A DNA stretch of 64,000 nt from the NCBI GenBank assembly GCA_029259595.1, contig JAJDEW010000103.1:1-64000 (forward strand), given 5' to 3'. Every line of letters begins with the position of its first letter. The stretch's first letter is position 1. Under the pieces are notes generated by a model. The model made no database searches. It had not been told where the DNA came from and saw only the letters and a list, made by a program, of their open reading frames with translations. The position numbers and the translations under genes are program-made. The DNA is from Planctomycetota bacterium (lineage in GTDB: Bacteria; Planctomycetota; UBA1135; GCA-002686595). Positions 52,233-60,704 of this stretch are shown here, piece after piece.

Positions 52233-53563
52233 CGCCTGGCCCGCGGACCCTCGTAGCGCTCGAATTCGGACGGGCCCTCGGAGCCGCCCTGCTCGCGCCC
52301 CTGCGCGTGCTGGCCTACGTCGTGCGTGCGCCGCGTCTGCGCACGGCCTTCCGTCGCGACCTCGAACAAGCCGCCGTCGTCGACGAGCCTGGCGACCTGC
52401 CGGCGGATTGGAAGCCGCCGCGCCGGATCTTCGTGTCCTGTGCCGAGCGCTCGGGCGAGACCCATGCCGTGCACCTCGTCGAGGCCCTGCGCGCGCTCTG
52501 CGGCGACTCGGGCACCGAATTCACGGGGCTCGGAGGCGAACGCCTGCGTGCCGCCGGCGTCCGAACGGTCGGTGATCCCGTCGAGCGCGCCGCCATGGGA
52601 GCCGACGTGCTCGCGGCCTTGCCCTTCTACCTCGGCCTCCTGCGCGACGCGGCGACCGAGCTCCGGGAGCGCCCTCCCGAGCTCTTCATCGCGGTCGACT
52701 CCCCCGCCTTGCACGTGCCCCTCGGTCGCATCGCAGGGGCCTGCGGCGTGCCCGTCGCCCACTTCGCGACGCCCCAGTACTGGGCTTGGGCTCCGTGGCG
52801 CGTGCAGGCCTACCGGCGCGCGGTCGATCTCGCCTTGACGATCCTGCCCTTCGAACCGTCCTGGTTTCGACGCCATGGCGTGAACGCCGTCCACGCCGGC
52901 CATCCGCACCTGGATGCGCTCGAACACAGCGACACGGTCGACACCGCCCCGCCACGTCCACTGCGCCTGGTCCTCCTTCCGGGCAGCCGGCGCAGCGTGA
53001 TCCGCCGCAACTTGCCGTGGATGATCGTAGCCGCCGGGCGGCTGCGGCTCGTGCTGCCCGAGCTGGAGGTGGTCCTGCCCCACGAGGACACCGGCCTGGA
53101 GGCCGAGCTCCGTGCTCACGTCGAGCGGGCCGGAGCCGAGAACTGGATCCGGATCGAGACCGGTCGCCTGCACGACACTCTGCGCGGGGCGCGCGCGGCC
53201 CTCTCCGTGTCGGGCACGGTGCTGCTCGACCTGCTCTGGCAGCGCCTCCCGGCCGTCGTCATCTACCGCCTGGAGAGCGCCTTCGCCCAACGGGCCACGC
53301 GTCATGTCCTGACCGTCCCGTGGTTTTCGTCGGTCAATCTCCTGGCGGACTGCGAGGTCTACCCCGAGTTCACGTTCGCCGGCGAAGGCCCGCTCGAGGA
53401 GGTCTGCGCGGCCTTGCGGAGCATCCTCGAGGACCAAGTTGCCCGCAGGCTCGTCAAAGACCGACTTGACGTGGCCGCCCGTCGCCTCGGACCATCCGGG
53501 GCCACCCGCCGGGCCGCCGCCCATGCGCTGCACCTGGCTCACCGATCCTCCGCACGTTCGTGA
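52229..53563 (+). CDS. lpxB: Lipid-A-disaccharide synthase
   Basis: 444 residues from a GTG at 52229. The LpxB family pattern is present: S-C-A-E-R-S-G-E-T-H (S-x-G-E-x-S/T-G-D in the E. coli enzyme), G-G-E-R-L-R-A-A-G, V-A-H-F-A-T-P-Q-Y-W-A-W-A-P-W-R, L-L-P-G-S-R-R-S-V-I and S-V-S-G-T-V-L-L-D. It joins UDP-diacylglucosamine to lipid X in the cytoplasm, the first committed disaccharide of lipid A. The N-terminus is about 60 residues longer than usual. Both ends overlap neighbours by 4 bases (SGNH upstream, ECF sigma downstream). Confidence 0.9.
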   Translation: MTPGPRTLVALEFGRALGAALLAPLRVLAYVVRAPRLRTAFRRDLEQAAVVDEPGDLPADWKPPRRIFVSCAERSGETHAVHLVEALRALCGDSGTEFTGLGGERLRAAGVRTVGDPVERAAMGADVLAALPFYLGLLRDAATELRERPPELFIAVDSPALHVPLGRIAGACGVPVAHFATPQYWAWAPWRVQAYRRAVDLALTILPFEPSWFRRHGVNAVHAGHPHLDALEHSDTVDTAPPRPLRLVLLPGSRRSVIRRNLPWMIVAAGRLRLVLPELEVVLPHEDTGLEAELRAHVERAGAENWIRIETGRLHDTLRGARAALSVSGTVLLDLLWQRLPAVVIYRLESAFAQRATRHVLTVPWFSSVNLLADCEVYPEFTFAGEGPLEEVCAALRSILEDQVARRLVKDRLDVAARRLGPSGATRRAAAHALHLAHRSSARS

Positions 53564-54246
53564 GCGACTCCACTTTTTCGAATCTGCCGCTGAAGGGCTC
53601 CGACCCGGCCAAGTACGCGGACCCCGTGGAACTCGAGGTCACGGCTCTCATGGCGGCGACGAAGGCAGGCGATCGACAGGCCTTCGATCGACTGACGCAG
53701 ACCCTGCGTGGCAGGGCCTTCGGCGTCGCACGCTCGCTCGTCGGGTCGCACGACGACGCGCTGGAGCTCTGCCAGGAGGCCTTCATGAAGACCTATCGGG
53801 CACGGGACTCCTTCCGGGACGGTGAGCCCTTCCTGCCCTGGTTCCACCGCATCCTGCGCAACACGTGCTTCAGCTTCCTGCACAAGCACAAGCGGGTCCG
53901 GCGCCAGTCCCTCTCCGGCAATGCCGACGACGACCGCGGCGACTGGGAAATCGAGGACACGGGGCTACCGCTTCCGAGCCAGGGCATGGAGGCGAGCGAC
54001 GTCGGTCAAGCCTTCTGGGAGGGCTTCCGCAAGCTCTCGAGCCGCGATCGGGAGATCCTGGGCCTCCGCCACTTCCAGGAGCTCTCCTACCGCGAGATCG
54101 CGAACGCCCTCGAGATTCCGGAAGGAACCGTGATGTCACGTCTCTTCCACGCCCGCCGGCGTTTGCGCGAGCAGTTGAAACCCCACCTGGACGGAGCCCT
54201 CTCGGAATGGGCCGGCTCCGAAGAAACGAGCGAGCAGAAGGGATGA
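53560..54246 (+). CDS. ECF-family RNA polymerase sigma factor
   Basis: 228 residues, GTG start. Region 2 has Q-A-F-D-R-L-T-Q-T-L-R-G-R-A-F-G-V-A-R-S-L and W-F-H-R-I-L-R-N; region 4 has L-S-Y-R-E-I-A-N-A-L-E-I-P-E-G-T-V-M-S-R-L-F-H-A-R-R-R-L-R. No extra C-terminal domain. It recognises promoters under anti-sigma control by the next gene. The 4-base overlap with lpxB makes this an unusual lipid A synthesis plus sigma operon; the regulon could be envelope stress, as inferred from the neighbour. Confidence 0.92.
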   Translation: MSDSTFSNLPLKGSDPAKYADPVELEVTALMAATKAGDRQAFDRLTQTLRGRAFGVARSLVGSHDDALELCQEAFMKTYRARDSFRDGEPFLPWFHRILRNTCFSFLHKHKRVRRQSLSGNADDDRGDWEIEDTGLPLPSQGMEASDVGQAFWEGFRKLSSRDREILGLRHFQELSYREIANALEIPEGTVMSRLFHARRRLREQLKPHLDGALSEWAGSEETSEQKG

Positions 54247-54689
54247 CCGCACCGGAAACCGAGCCGACGAGAGACGAGCTCCTGGCCATGGCCTACGTCG
54301 ACGGTGAGTTGGACGAGGCCGCTCGCGTCGAGTTCGATGCACGCTTGCGCGCGGAACCTGCGCTCTTGCGCGAGGTCTCCGAACTGCGTCAATTCGGCGT
54401 GATCGCGCGGCAGGTCGCTCCGCCGGAGCCGATGGACTACGAGTGGGAGCGGCTCGACAAGGAAGTCCTGTACGGCGGAAGCCAACGCCTGGGCTTGTTC
54501 CTGATCGCCTTGGCCGCCGCTGGCTTCGCGCTCCTGGGAGTCATCACGATCTGGGCTTCGTCCCTGGAGCCGGTACCCAAGTTCCTCGTCGGCGCCCTGC
54601 TCCTCGGCCTCTCGCTCGTCTTTCTCGCCACATTGCGCGGCCGCCTGCGCACCCTGCCCCACGATCCGTACACCGAGGTGCGCCGATGA
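54243..54689 (+). CDS. Anti-sigma factor, membrane protein
   Basis: 148 residues, ATG at 54243 overlapping the sigma stop by 4 bases. The N-terminal anti-sigma region A-Y-V-D-G-E-L-D-E-A-A-R-V-E-F-D-A-R-L-R-A-E-P-A-L is the usual zinc-free ASD opening; the H-x-x-x-C-x-x-C zinc site is absent. Two membrane segments follow (L-F-L-I-A-L-A-A-A-G-F-A-L-L-G-V-I; L-V-G-A-L-L-L-G-L-S-L-V-F-L). It should hold the sigma factor at the membrane until a signal releases it. A short YbjQ gene overlaps its stop. Confidence 0.8.
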   Translation: MTAPETEPTRDELLAMAYVDGELDEAARVEFDARLRAEPALLREVSELRQFGVIARQVAPPEPMDYEWERLDKEVLYGGSQRLGLFLIALAAAGFALLGVITIWASSLEPVPKFLVGALLLGLSLVFLATLRGRLRTLPHDPYTEVRR

Positions 54690-55006
54690 TCATCGTGACG
54701 ACGTTCGAAGTCCCCGGTCGCAGCATCTCGACCAACCTCGGCCTGGTTCGCGGCAGCGCGGTCCGGTCTCGGCACATCGGACGCGACATCCTGGCGATGA
54801 TGAAGCAGATCGTCGGTGGCGAGGTCGAGGAGTACACGAAGCTCATGGCCGAAGTGCGTGAGCAGAGCCTCGACCGGATGGTCGCGGAGGCCCAGGCCCG
54901 CGGGGCGGACGCGATCGTCGGCATGCGCTTCGCCTCGACCGAGGTGGCGCGCGGAGCGGCGGAATTCCTCGTCTACGGCACCGCGGTCAAGCTCGACCCC
55001 GAGTGA
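54686..55006 (+). CDS. YbjQ/UPF0145-family protein
   Basis: 106 residues. The opening I-I-V-T-T-F-E-V-P-G-R-S-I and the core A-R-G-A-D-A-I-V-G-M-R-F match the YbjQ family, which assembles into pentameric rings and has been called a heavy-metal-binding domain; function is uncertain. V-R-G-S-A-V-R-S-R-H-I-G-R-D and the Y-T-K-L-M motif are also typical. It overlaps the anti-sigma stop by 4 bases, so it is the last gene of the SGNH-lpxB-sigma-anti-sigma chain. Confidence 0.85.
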   Translation: MIIVTTFEVPGRSISTNLGLVRGSAVRSRHIGRDILAMMKQIVGGEVEEYTKLMAEVREQSLDRMVAEAQARGADAIVGMRFASTEVARGAAEFLVYGTAVKLDPE

Positions 55007-55018
55007 AGCCTCGGGTCA

Positions 55019-55038
55019 CGCCCCAGGCCCCTGGGGCG
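55019..55038. terminator. Palindromic hairpin between convergent genes
   Basis: CGCCCCAGG (55019-55027) and CCTGGGGCG (55030-55038) form a perfect dyad, effectively a 7-bp GC stem with a 6-base loop. It lies between the YbjQ gene and the convergent nitroreductase gene. There is no T-run, so strength is uncertain, but the position suits bidirectional termination. Confidence 0.45.
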
Positions 55039-55055
55039 CGGCCGGCACGAAGCGC

Positions 55056-55724
55056 TCAGACCCGCACGCGGATCTCGTCGAGCCCCTTGCGCGTGATCCG
55101 GGGGACGACACAGTCCGCGCTCGGGTAGCCCACCGGAAGGAGCACGTAGGCCTTCTCGTTGGGCGGTCGGCCCAGGATCTCCCCGAGGAAGCCCATCGGG
55201 CTCGGCGTGTGGGTCAAGGTCGCGAGCCCCGCCCGGTGCAGCGCGACGAGCAGCATGCCGACCGCGATCCCGACCGACTCCTGCGTGTAATAGTTCGTTG
55301 AACGCTGACCGTCCTGGAGGCCGAAGGCGTGGCGAAAGACCACGATCAAGAGCGGAACGGTCTCCAGGAAGGGCTTCTCGTGGTTCGTCCCGAGCGGAGC
55401 GAGCGCCTCCCGCCATTCCTCGCTGATGCGCTGTTCGTAGAAGCGACGCTCCTCCTCCTCCGCTGCGAGCCGGATCCGCCGTTTCACCTCGCGGTCACGG
55501 ACCACGACGAAGGTCCAGGGCTGGCGATTCGCCCCCGAGGGCGCCGTTCCCGCCGTCCGGATGCACTCGTCGATCACGGCGTCGGGCACGTCCTCGTCCG
55601 TGAAGAAGCGCACGCTGCGGCGTTCGTCGAGCTCGGTGCGCAGGGTACGGACGCGTCGGAGCATGTCCGCCTCACCGTGGCGCGCGAGCGAAAAGGGCCG
55701 AAAGCCGTCGGAGGCGGAGCTCAT
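55056..55724 (-). CDS. Nitroreductase-family flavoprotein
   Basis: 222 residues from the ATG at 55724. The family opening R-R-S-V-R-F-F-T-D-E-D-V and the FMN site S-G-A-N-R-Q-P-W-T-F-V are clear, with Y-Y-T-Q-E-S-V-G-I-A and L-P-V-G-Y-P-S at the C-terminal side. It reduces nitro or quinone-type compounds using NAD(P)H and FMN; the layout is close to the iodotyrosine-dehalogenase-like subgroup, so dehalogenation is an alternative. It is transcribed alone. Confidence 0.87.
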   Translation of the reverse strand: MSSASDGFRPFSLARHGEADMLRRVRTLRTELDERRSVRFFTDEDVPDAVIDECIRTAGTAPSGANRQPWTFVVVRDREVKRRIRLAAEEEERRFYEQRISEEWREALAPLGTNHEKPFLETVPLLIVVFRHAFGLQDGQRSTNYYTQESVGIAVGMLLVALHRAGLATLTHTPSPMGFLGEILGRPPNEKAYVLLPVGYPSADCVVPRITRKGLDEIRVRV

Positions 55725-55902
55725 CGCGAGAGGATAGCAGTCCGCCGGAAAACTGCTTCGGCTGCGATGCGGACGACTCCGGGAGGGTCTCGAATCCGTC
55801 AGGGGCTCGACCGCGGCACCGCAGCGTCCCATGAAGAGGTGAACCGCGCGCCGGTTCGCGCGTTCCCGACCCGTCCCCGTCCGCGGTTAGAATCCTCCCG
55901 CC

Positions 55903-57738
55903 ATGATCCAATCCCTGCTCCTGAGTTCGCTGCTCTTCGTTTCGCCCGTCTCCTTTTCGCCCCTCCCCGGTGCGCCGCCCCAGGGCCCGACGCCCGCCAC
56001 GGGTGAGACCGAACCGCAGGCCGAGCCCCGCGAAGCCGCCGTGCGTGCCGAACAGGACGCCGAGCCGGCGAAGCGGGACCTGCCCACGCCCGGCGAGCTG
56101 GCCTCTGCCATCGACGGGTCGCTGCGCTGGCTCCGCTCGCAGCAAGACCCCGACACGGGCTCCTACGGCAACATCAACGAGACGATCAAGGTCCTCTTGG
56201 CCTTCGCGAAGAGCCACCGTGCATACCGGACGACCGACGGGCCCTTCATGGCGCGCGCCCACGCCTGGCTCCTGAAGCATCAGGCGCTCGACGGGTCGTT
56301 CGCGGATGAAGGCGTCTCGGCCAAGAACCGGGCGCTGCAGACGTTGGCGGCCGCCGAACTGCTCGACCTGCTCGGCCCGCCGGACAAGGCGCGCGCGGCC
56401 ATGAATTTCGCCCGGGTTCCCTCCTTCGAGCCGGACAAGGAGGCCGTCATCCAGAACCGGTTGCGCAACGTGTACCTCAATCGTGCGGGAGGCGAGCTGC
56501 GCCGACGCAACGAAGACGGTTCGTATGGCAGCGGCAACAACCGCGTCCTCGAGACCGCGCGCACGCTGATCCAGCTGAACAACTACTACAACATGGCGAC
56601 CACCGGGCTCGAGGAGAAGCGCCCCGCCACGGACGTCACGCCCTTGCCGGGCTTCCCCAGCGTGGACCGCGAGCGCGTAGCGAAGGCCTTCGCACGCGGT
56701 GCCGATTACTTGCTCGAACAGCGCATCGGCGTGGGCTGGGGTTTCGGGGGCGAGCTCGAAGCCGGAATCACGAGCATGGTCGTAGGCGCCCTCTCGAGCA
56801 TTCCCGAGCCGCGCGGCGAGGCCGTGGAGGGCGCGATCGACGCGGCGCTCGATTGGTTGCTTGCGCTGCAGAAGGAGGACGGTGCGATCCATCAGGGTCA
56901 GCTCGCGAACTACGTCACGTCCGCTTCGATCATGGCGCTCGCGAAAGCGAACCGCCCCGGCGATGCGGCGGCCATCGCGCGGGCGCGGGACTTCCTCTTG
57001 GTCCTGCAGGCCGACGAAGGCGAGGGCTATGGCAGCGGGGATCGCTTCTACGGCGGCGTCGGCTACGGTGGCGACGAGCGACCGGACCTCTCCAACCTCC
57101 AGATGGCCCTCGAAGCCTTGCGCGCGGCCGGAGTCGACGAAGACGACGCGAGCTTCAAGAAGGCGCTCGTCTTCCTCCAGCGCTGCCAGAACCGCTCCGA
57201 GACGAACGACCTCGAACTCGTCGTCGACGGCAAGAAGATCAAGAGCGGCGAGGACGGCGGCGCCGGCTATTCCCCCGGCGAATCGAAAGCGGGCACGATC
57301 AAGTTGCCGGACGGCGCCTATGTGCCGCGCTCCTACGGCTCGATGACCTACGCCCTCTTGAAGGGCTACCTCTTCGCTGGACTCGACAAGGACGACCCGC
57401 GCGTCAAGGCGACCTGGCAGTGGTTGATGAAGAACTGGACGCTCGACGTCAACCCGGGCTTCGAGGCCTCGGACAACCCGTCCGACGCCTACCAGGGCCT
57501 GTTCTACTACTACTACACGATGTCACGGGCCTTGGACCTCTACGACGAGGCGGTCGTCGTCGACGGCCAGGGCATCGAGCACGCCTGGCGCACGGAGCTC
57601 TGCGGCCGAATCGTCTCGCTCCAACGCCAGGACGGCTCGTGGGTGAACGCGAACTCGTCCCGCTGGCAAGAGGGCCTGCCGGTCCTCGCGACGGCCTACG
57701 CGCTCCTGAGCCTCGGCAACGCCCTGGCAGCCCGCTAA
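55903..57738 (+). CDS. Secreted prenyltransferase/squalene-oxidase-repeat protein
   Basis: 611 residues with a signal peptide (L-L-L-S-S-L-L-F-V-S-P-V). A Pro/Ala-rich linker leads to an alpha/alpha barrel with repeats such as S-L-R-W-L-R-S-Q-Q-D-P-D-T-G-S-Y-G, W-L-L-K-H-Q-A-L-D-G-S-F, W-L-L-A-L-Q-K-E-D-G-A-I-H and L-Q-R-Q-D-G-S-W-V-N-A. These are QW-type motifs found in squalene-hopene cyclases, but the catalytic D-x-D-D-T-A is absent, so it is unlikely to be a cyclase. Binding or scaffolding in the periplasm is possible. Similar proteins are common in planctomycetes. Confidence 0.8.
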   Translation: MIQSLLLSSLLFVSPVSFSPLPGAPPQGPTPATGETEPQAEPREAAVRAEQDAEPAKRDLPTPGELASAIDGSLRWLRSQQDPDTGSYGNINETIKVLLAFAKSHRAYRTTDGPFMARAHAWLLKHQALDGSFADEGVSAKNRALQTLAAAELLDLLGPPDKARAAMNFARVPSFEPDKEAVIQNRLRNVYLNRAGGELRRRNEDGSYGSGNNRVLETARTLIQLNNYYNMATTGLEEKRPATDVTPLPGFPSVDRERVAKAFARGADYLLEQRIGVGWGFGGELEAGITSMVVGALSSIPEPRGEAVEGAIDAALDWLLALQKEDGAIHQGQLANYVTSASIMALAKANRPGDAAAIARARDFLLVLQADEGEGYGSGDRFYGGVGYGGDERPDLSNLQMALEALRAAGVDEDDASFKKALVFLQRCQNRSETNDLELVVDGKKIKSGEDGGAGYSPGESKAGTIKLPDGAYVPRSYGSMTYALLKGYLFAGLDKDDPRVKATWQWLMKNWTLDVNPGFEASDNPSDAYQGLFYYYYTMSRALDLYDEAVVVDGQGIEHAWRTELCGRIVSLQRQDGSWVNANSSRWQEGLPVLATAYALLSLGNALAAR

Positions 57739-57742
57739 GAGC

Positions 57743-57772
57743 GTCATCCGGCGCGCTGCAAGCGTCCGCAGC
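57743..57772. repeat. 30-bp dispersed repeat, copy near 57.7 kb
   Basis: The segment GTCATCCGGCGCGCTGCA (57743-57760) plus 12 more bases is nearly identical (28 of 30) to 62050-62079, the loop of the perfect inverted repeat near 62 kb. Here the flanking 21-bp arms are missing. The 3' part forms a small hairpin CGTCCG/CGGACG (57763-57778). It sits in the 64-base spacer between two convergent genes. Confidence 0.55.
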
Positions 57773-57802
57773 CGGACGTCGCGGAACTGATGTAGGGCCC
57801 GT

Positions 57803-59176
57803 TCAGTCCGCGACCGGATAGGAGATGGACTTGGGAAGCGTGAACTGGCGGTGTCCGTCGACGCCGCCGACGAAGCCGAAGCCGGATTGGCGCGCGCCGA
57901 CCCAGGGCGCTCCCGCCACGCCGCCAAGGTAGCGGTTCACGCCGACCTGGCCCGAGCGGATCCTGCGCGCGATCCGCTGACCGCGTTCGAGATCGCCGGT
58001 GTAGACGTTCGCTCCCAGCCCGTAGGTCGTGTCGTTCGCGAGCCGTACGGCCTCGTCCTCGTCGCCGCTGAAGCGGGACAGCGAGACCACCGGACCGAAG
58101 GTCTCGTTGCGCGACAGGTCCGTCGACTCGTCCGCGTCGGCGAGCACGGTCGCGGGGTAGAACCAGCCTTGGCCCTCGAGGCGGGTTCCGCCGAGCAGGA
58201 GCCGCGCGCCCGCCGCGACGGCGGCCTCGACCTGTTCGGTGACCTTGCGACGCTGCTCCTCGCTGACGAGCGGTCCCATCTTTACACCTTCCGTGAAGCC
58301 GCTGCCGTGCTTCCACGCGCGCGCCTTCTCGAGCACGATCGCCTCGAAGCGCTCCGCGACCGACTCGTCGACGTAGATGCGCTCGACGCTGCAGCACACC
58401 TGCCCCGTGTTGCGCAACGAGTGATGCACCGCGCACTCGGCGGCGGCCTCGAGGTCCGCGTCACCGAACACGATCAGAGGATCCTTGCCACCCAGCTCGA
58501 GGACGAGCCGCTTCAGCCCGCGGCTCGCGCTCTCCATGATCCGCTTGCCGGTCTCGCGGCTGCCGACGAAGCCGATCATGTCGACATCGGCCTCCACCAG
58601 CGCGGCGCCCACTTCGCCCGCGCCCTGCACGAGCACCAAAACCCCCTCGGGCAGGAAGGCCTGGAAGCCCTCGGCCAGGCGCGCACCGGAGAGCGGGACG
58701 TGCTCGGAGGGCTTGAAGACCACCGTGTTGCCCGTCCCGAGCGCCGGCACGAGGATCTCGAGCGGCATCCCGATCGGGAAGTTCCAGGGTGTGATCGCGG
58801 CGACCACGCCCAGCGGATCGCGCTCGATGCGGGTCTCGCAACCGCCACCACGCAGGATCTCGGGCGCGAGGGCGCGCTCCATCTCCACGAGCTGACCTTC
58901 GATGCCACCGACGAAGCCCTGCACCTCGCGACGCGCGTCCTCGAGCGGCTTGCCCATCTCGCGGGTCACGAGCTCGGCCAGCTCGTCCTTGCGCGCCAGA
59001 AGGCCTTGGGCCGCCGCGCGCAGGAGTGCGGCGCGCTTCTCGAAGCCGAGCTCGCTCCACTCGCCCTGGGCCGCCCGCGCACGTGCTACGGCGGAGGCGA
59101 GCTCCTCCGGCGAAGTGATCGGGATGTCGGCGAGCGTCTCGCCGGTCGCGGGGTCGATGTCGGGAAAGGTCTTCAT
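57803..59176 (-). CDS. NAD(P)-dependent aldehyde dehydrogenase
   Basis: 457 residues. The ALDH catalytic elements are present: L-E-L-G-G-K-D-P-L with the general-base Glu, N-T-G-Q-V-C-C-S with the nucleophile Cys (second C after V), W-N-F-P-I-G in the cofactor site and E-T-F-G-P-V near the C-terminus. The short length and N-terminus D-P-A-T-G-E match succinate-semialdehyde-type dehydrogenases; the substrate is not certain. It is 19 bases downstream of an SDR gene on the same strand, so the pair may act on one pathway. Confidence 0.92.
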   Translation of the reverse strand: MKTFPDIDPATGETLADIPITSPEELASAVARARAAQGEWSELGFEKRAALLRAAAQGLLARKDELAELVTREMGKPLEDARREVQGFVGGIEGQLVEMERALAPEILRGGGCETRIERDPLGVVAAITPWNFPIGMPLEILVPALGTGNTVVFKPSEHVPLSGARLAEGFQAFLPEGVLVLVQGAGEVGAALVEADVDMIGFVGSRETGKRIMESASRGLKRLVLELGGKDPLIVFGDADLEAAAECAVHHSLRNTGQVCCSVERIYVDESVAERFEAIVLEKARAWKHGSGFTEGVKMGPLVSEEQRRKVTEQVEAAVAAGARLLLGGTRLEGQGWFYPATVLADADESTDLSRNETFGPVVSLSRFSGDEDEAVRLANDTTYGLGANVYTGDLERGQRIARRIRSGQVGVNRYLGGVAGAPWVGARQSGFGFVGGVDGHRQFTLPKSISYPVAD

Positions 59177-59195
59177 GCGTGGATTCGGTCGTCGT

Positions 59196-59927
59196 TCAGA
59201 TCAGCCAGCCGCCGGAGACGGCCAGGTCGGTGCCCGTAGTGTAGCTCGCGGCATCCGAGGTCAGGTACGCGACGGCGCGCGCGACTTCGACCGGCTGGCC
59301 CGGGCGACCGAGTGGGATCCTGGCCCAGTTCGACGGATCGAGCGTGTCCGCAGCGGCGTCGGCGTGGGGCACATGCCCCGGGGAGACCATGTTCACACGC
59401 ACGCCGTGGGGCGCCTCTTCGCGCGCCCAACTCCGCACGAGAACGAGCAGCGCGGACTTCGCCGCGGCATAGGCCGCCGTGCGTATCCGTGCCCGCAGGC
59501 CGCCGAGTCCGGTCGTTCCGAAGAAGACCGCGGAACCCTTCGAGGCCCGCAGGGCCGCGCGCGCGGCGTCGAAGACGAGGCAGGCGCTCTCCGCATTGCT
59601 CGCCAGCATGTGGCGCAGGGTCTCGGCACCGGTGGCCTCGAGCGAACCCGTCGCGAACTCCCCCACGGCATGGACGAGCGTGTCCAGCCGCCCGTCGCGT
59701 TCCAGCACCTGAGCCACGAGCGCAGCGGAGTCCTCGGAGCGCAGGAGGTCCGCCCGATGGACGCGCTCGCCGAAACTCTCCCGTAGCTTCGCTTCCTGCT
59801 CCTGCGACGAACGCCAGACGACGTGCACGCGATCCCCGCGCGCGCTCAGCTCGTGCGCGACGGCGAGTCCGAGACCGCGCGCGCTCCCGGTGACGAGGGC
59901 GACCCGTCCGCTGCCCGATGAAGTCAT
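59196..59927 (-). CDS. Short-chain dehydrogenase/reductase
   Basis: 243 residues. The Rossmann cofactor motif is T-G-S-A-R-G-L-G-L and the catalytic Tyr-Lys is in Y-A-A-A-K-S-A-L, with V-N-M-V-S-P-G-H-V following. The layout is that of FabG-like classical SDRs with NADP. It is upstream of the aldehyde dehydrogenase. No specific substrate can be inferred. Confidence 0.9.
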   Translation of the reverse strand: MTSSGSGRVALVTGSARGLGLAVAHELSARGDRVHVVWRSSQEQEAKLRESFGERVHRADLLRSEDSAALVAQVLERDGRLDTLVHAVGEFATGSLEATGAETLRHMLASNAESACLVFDAARAALRASKGSAVFFGTTGLGGLRARIRTAAYAAAKSALLVLVRSWAREEAPHGVRVNMVSPGHVPHADAAADTLDPSNWARIPLGRPGQPVEVARAVAYLTSDAASYTTGTDLAVSGGWLI

Positions 59928-59970
59928 CCGGAGGACGATAGCAGCCGCCCCCCGTCGCGACGACTCCGGG

Positions 59971-60555
59971 CTACTCGATCCAGCCGGCGCGGGACAGCGG
60001 CCAAAGCCGCAGGTCGACGCGACCGCGAATGTAGGTCTCCGGCACGAAGCCGAATTCGCGGCTGTCCGACGAGCGCGGGCGGTTGTCGCCCAGCACGAAG
60101 AAGGAGCCCTCCTCGACCTCGGTCGTGAGGTAGCTCGTGCGATCGATCTCCGCCACGTACGGCTCCCGGATCAGCTCGCCGTTCACCCAGACGTTGCCGT
60201 CGGCCAGCGTGATCCGGTCACCGGGCAGGCCGATGATGCGCTTGATGTAGTCCACGTCCGGGTCGAGGGGGTAGCGCAGGACCACGACGTCGCCGCGGCG
60301 GACCTCACCGATGAGATAGCTCCACGGCTCGACCAGGATCCGATCGCCGTCCAGGATGCCAGGGGTCATCGAGCTGCCCCGCACCACGGAGAGATTGAAG
60401 AAGATCGCGTAGAACAGCAGCGCCGTGAACGCGATCCGAATCCCGTCCAGGAGCACGCGCCCGGCGCCGCGGACCTCAGGCGCGCGGCGGTCCGCGCGGC
60501 GACGGTTCGGCGGGGTCGAGACCGGCGCCGGCAAGAGCTCCTCGAGGGCTTGCAT
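59971..60555 (-). CDS. lepB: Signal peptidase I
   Basis: 194 residues from the ATG at 60555. One membrane segment (I-A-F-T-A-L-L-F-Y-A-I-F-F) is followed by the catalytic Ser62 in R-G-S-S-M-T-P, and Lys105 in D-Y-I-K-R-I-I-G-L-P-G-D; the conserved G-D-N-R-P-R-S-S-D-S-R box is also present. It cleaves signal peptides of exported proteins outside the membrane. A longer upstream start was rejected because the added residues are Gly/Arg-rich and lack similarity. Confidence 0.93.
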   Translation of the reverse strand: MQALEELLPAPVSTPPNRRRADRRAPEVRGAGRVLLDGIRIAFTALLFYAIFFNLSVVRGSSMTPGILDGDRILVEPWSYLIGEVRRGDVVVLRYPLDPDVDYIKRIIGLPGDRITLADGNVWVNGELIREPYVAEIDRTSYLTTEVEEGSFFVLGDNRPRSSDSREFGFVPETYIRGRVDLRLWPLSRAGWIE

Positions 60556-60704
60556 GGAGACCCTTGTCGGAGCGAATCCGCCGCGAGCTTGACCCCTGAT
60601 CCGTCCCCGGGCCGCCTGACCTGCACCCCACAGGGTCCAGGAGTCCTCGTGTCCCGCTTCTGGTCGCTTTACAAGGACGGAAGAGAGTTCCAAGCTCGGG
60701 CCCC

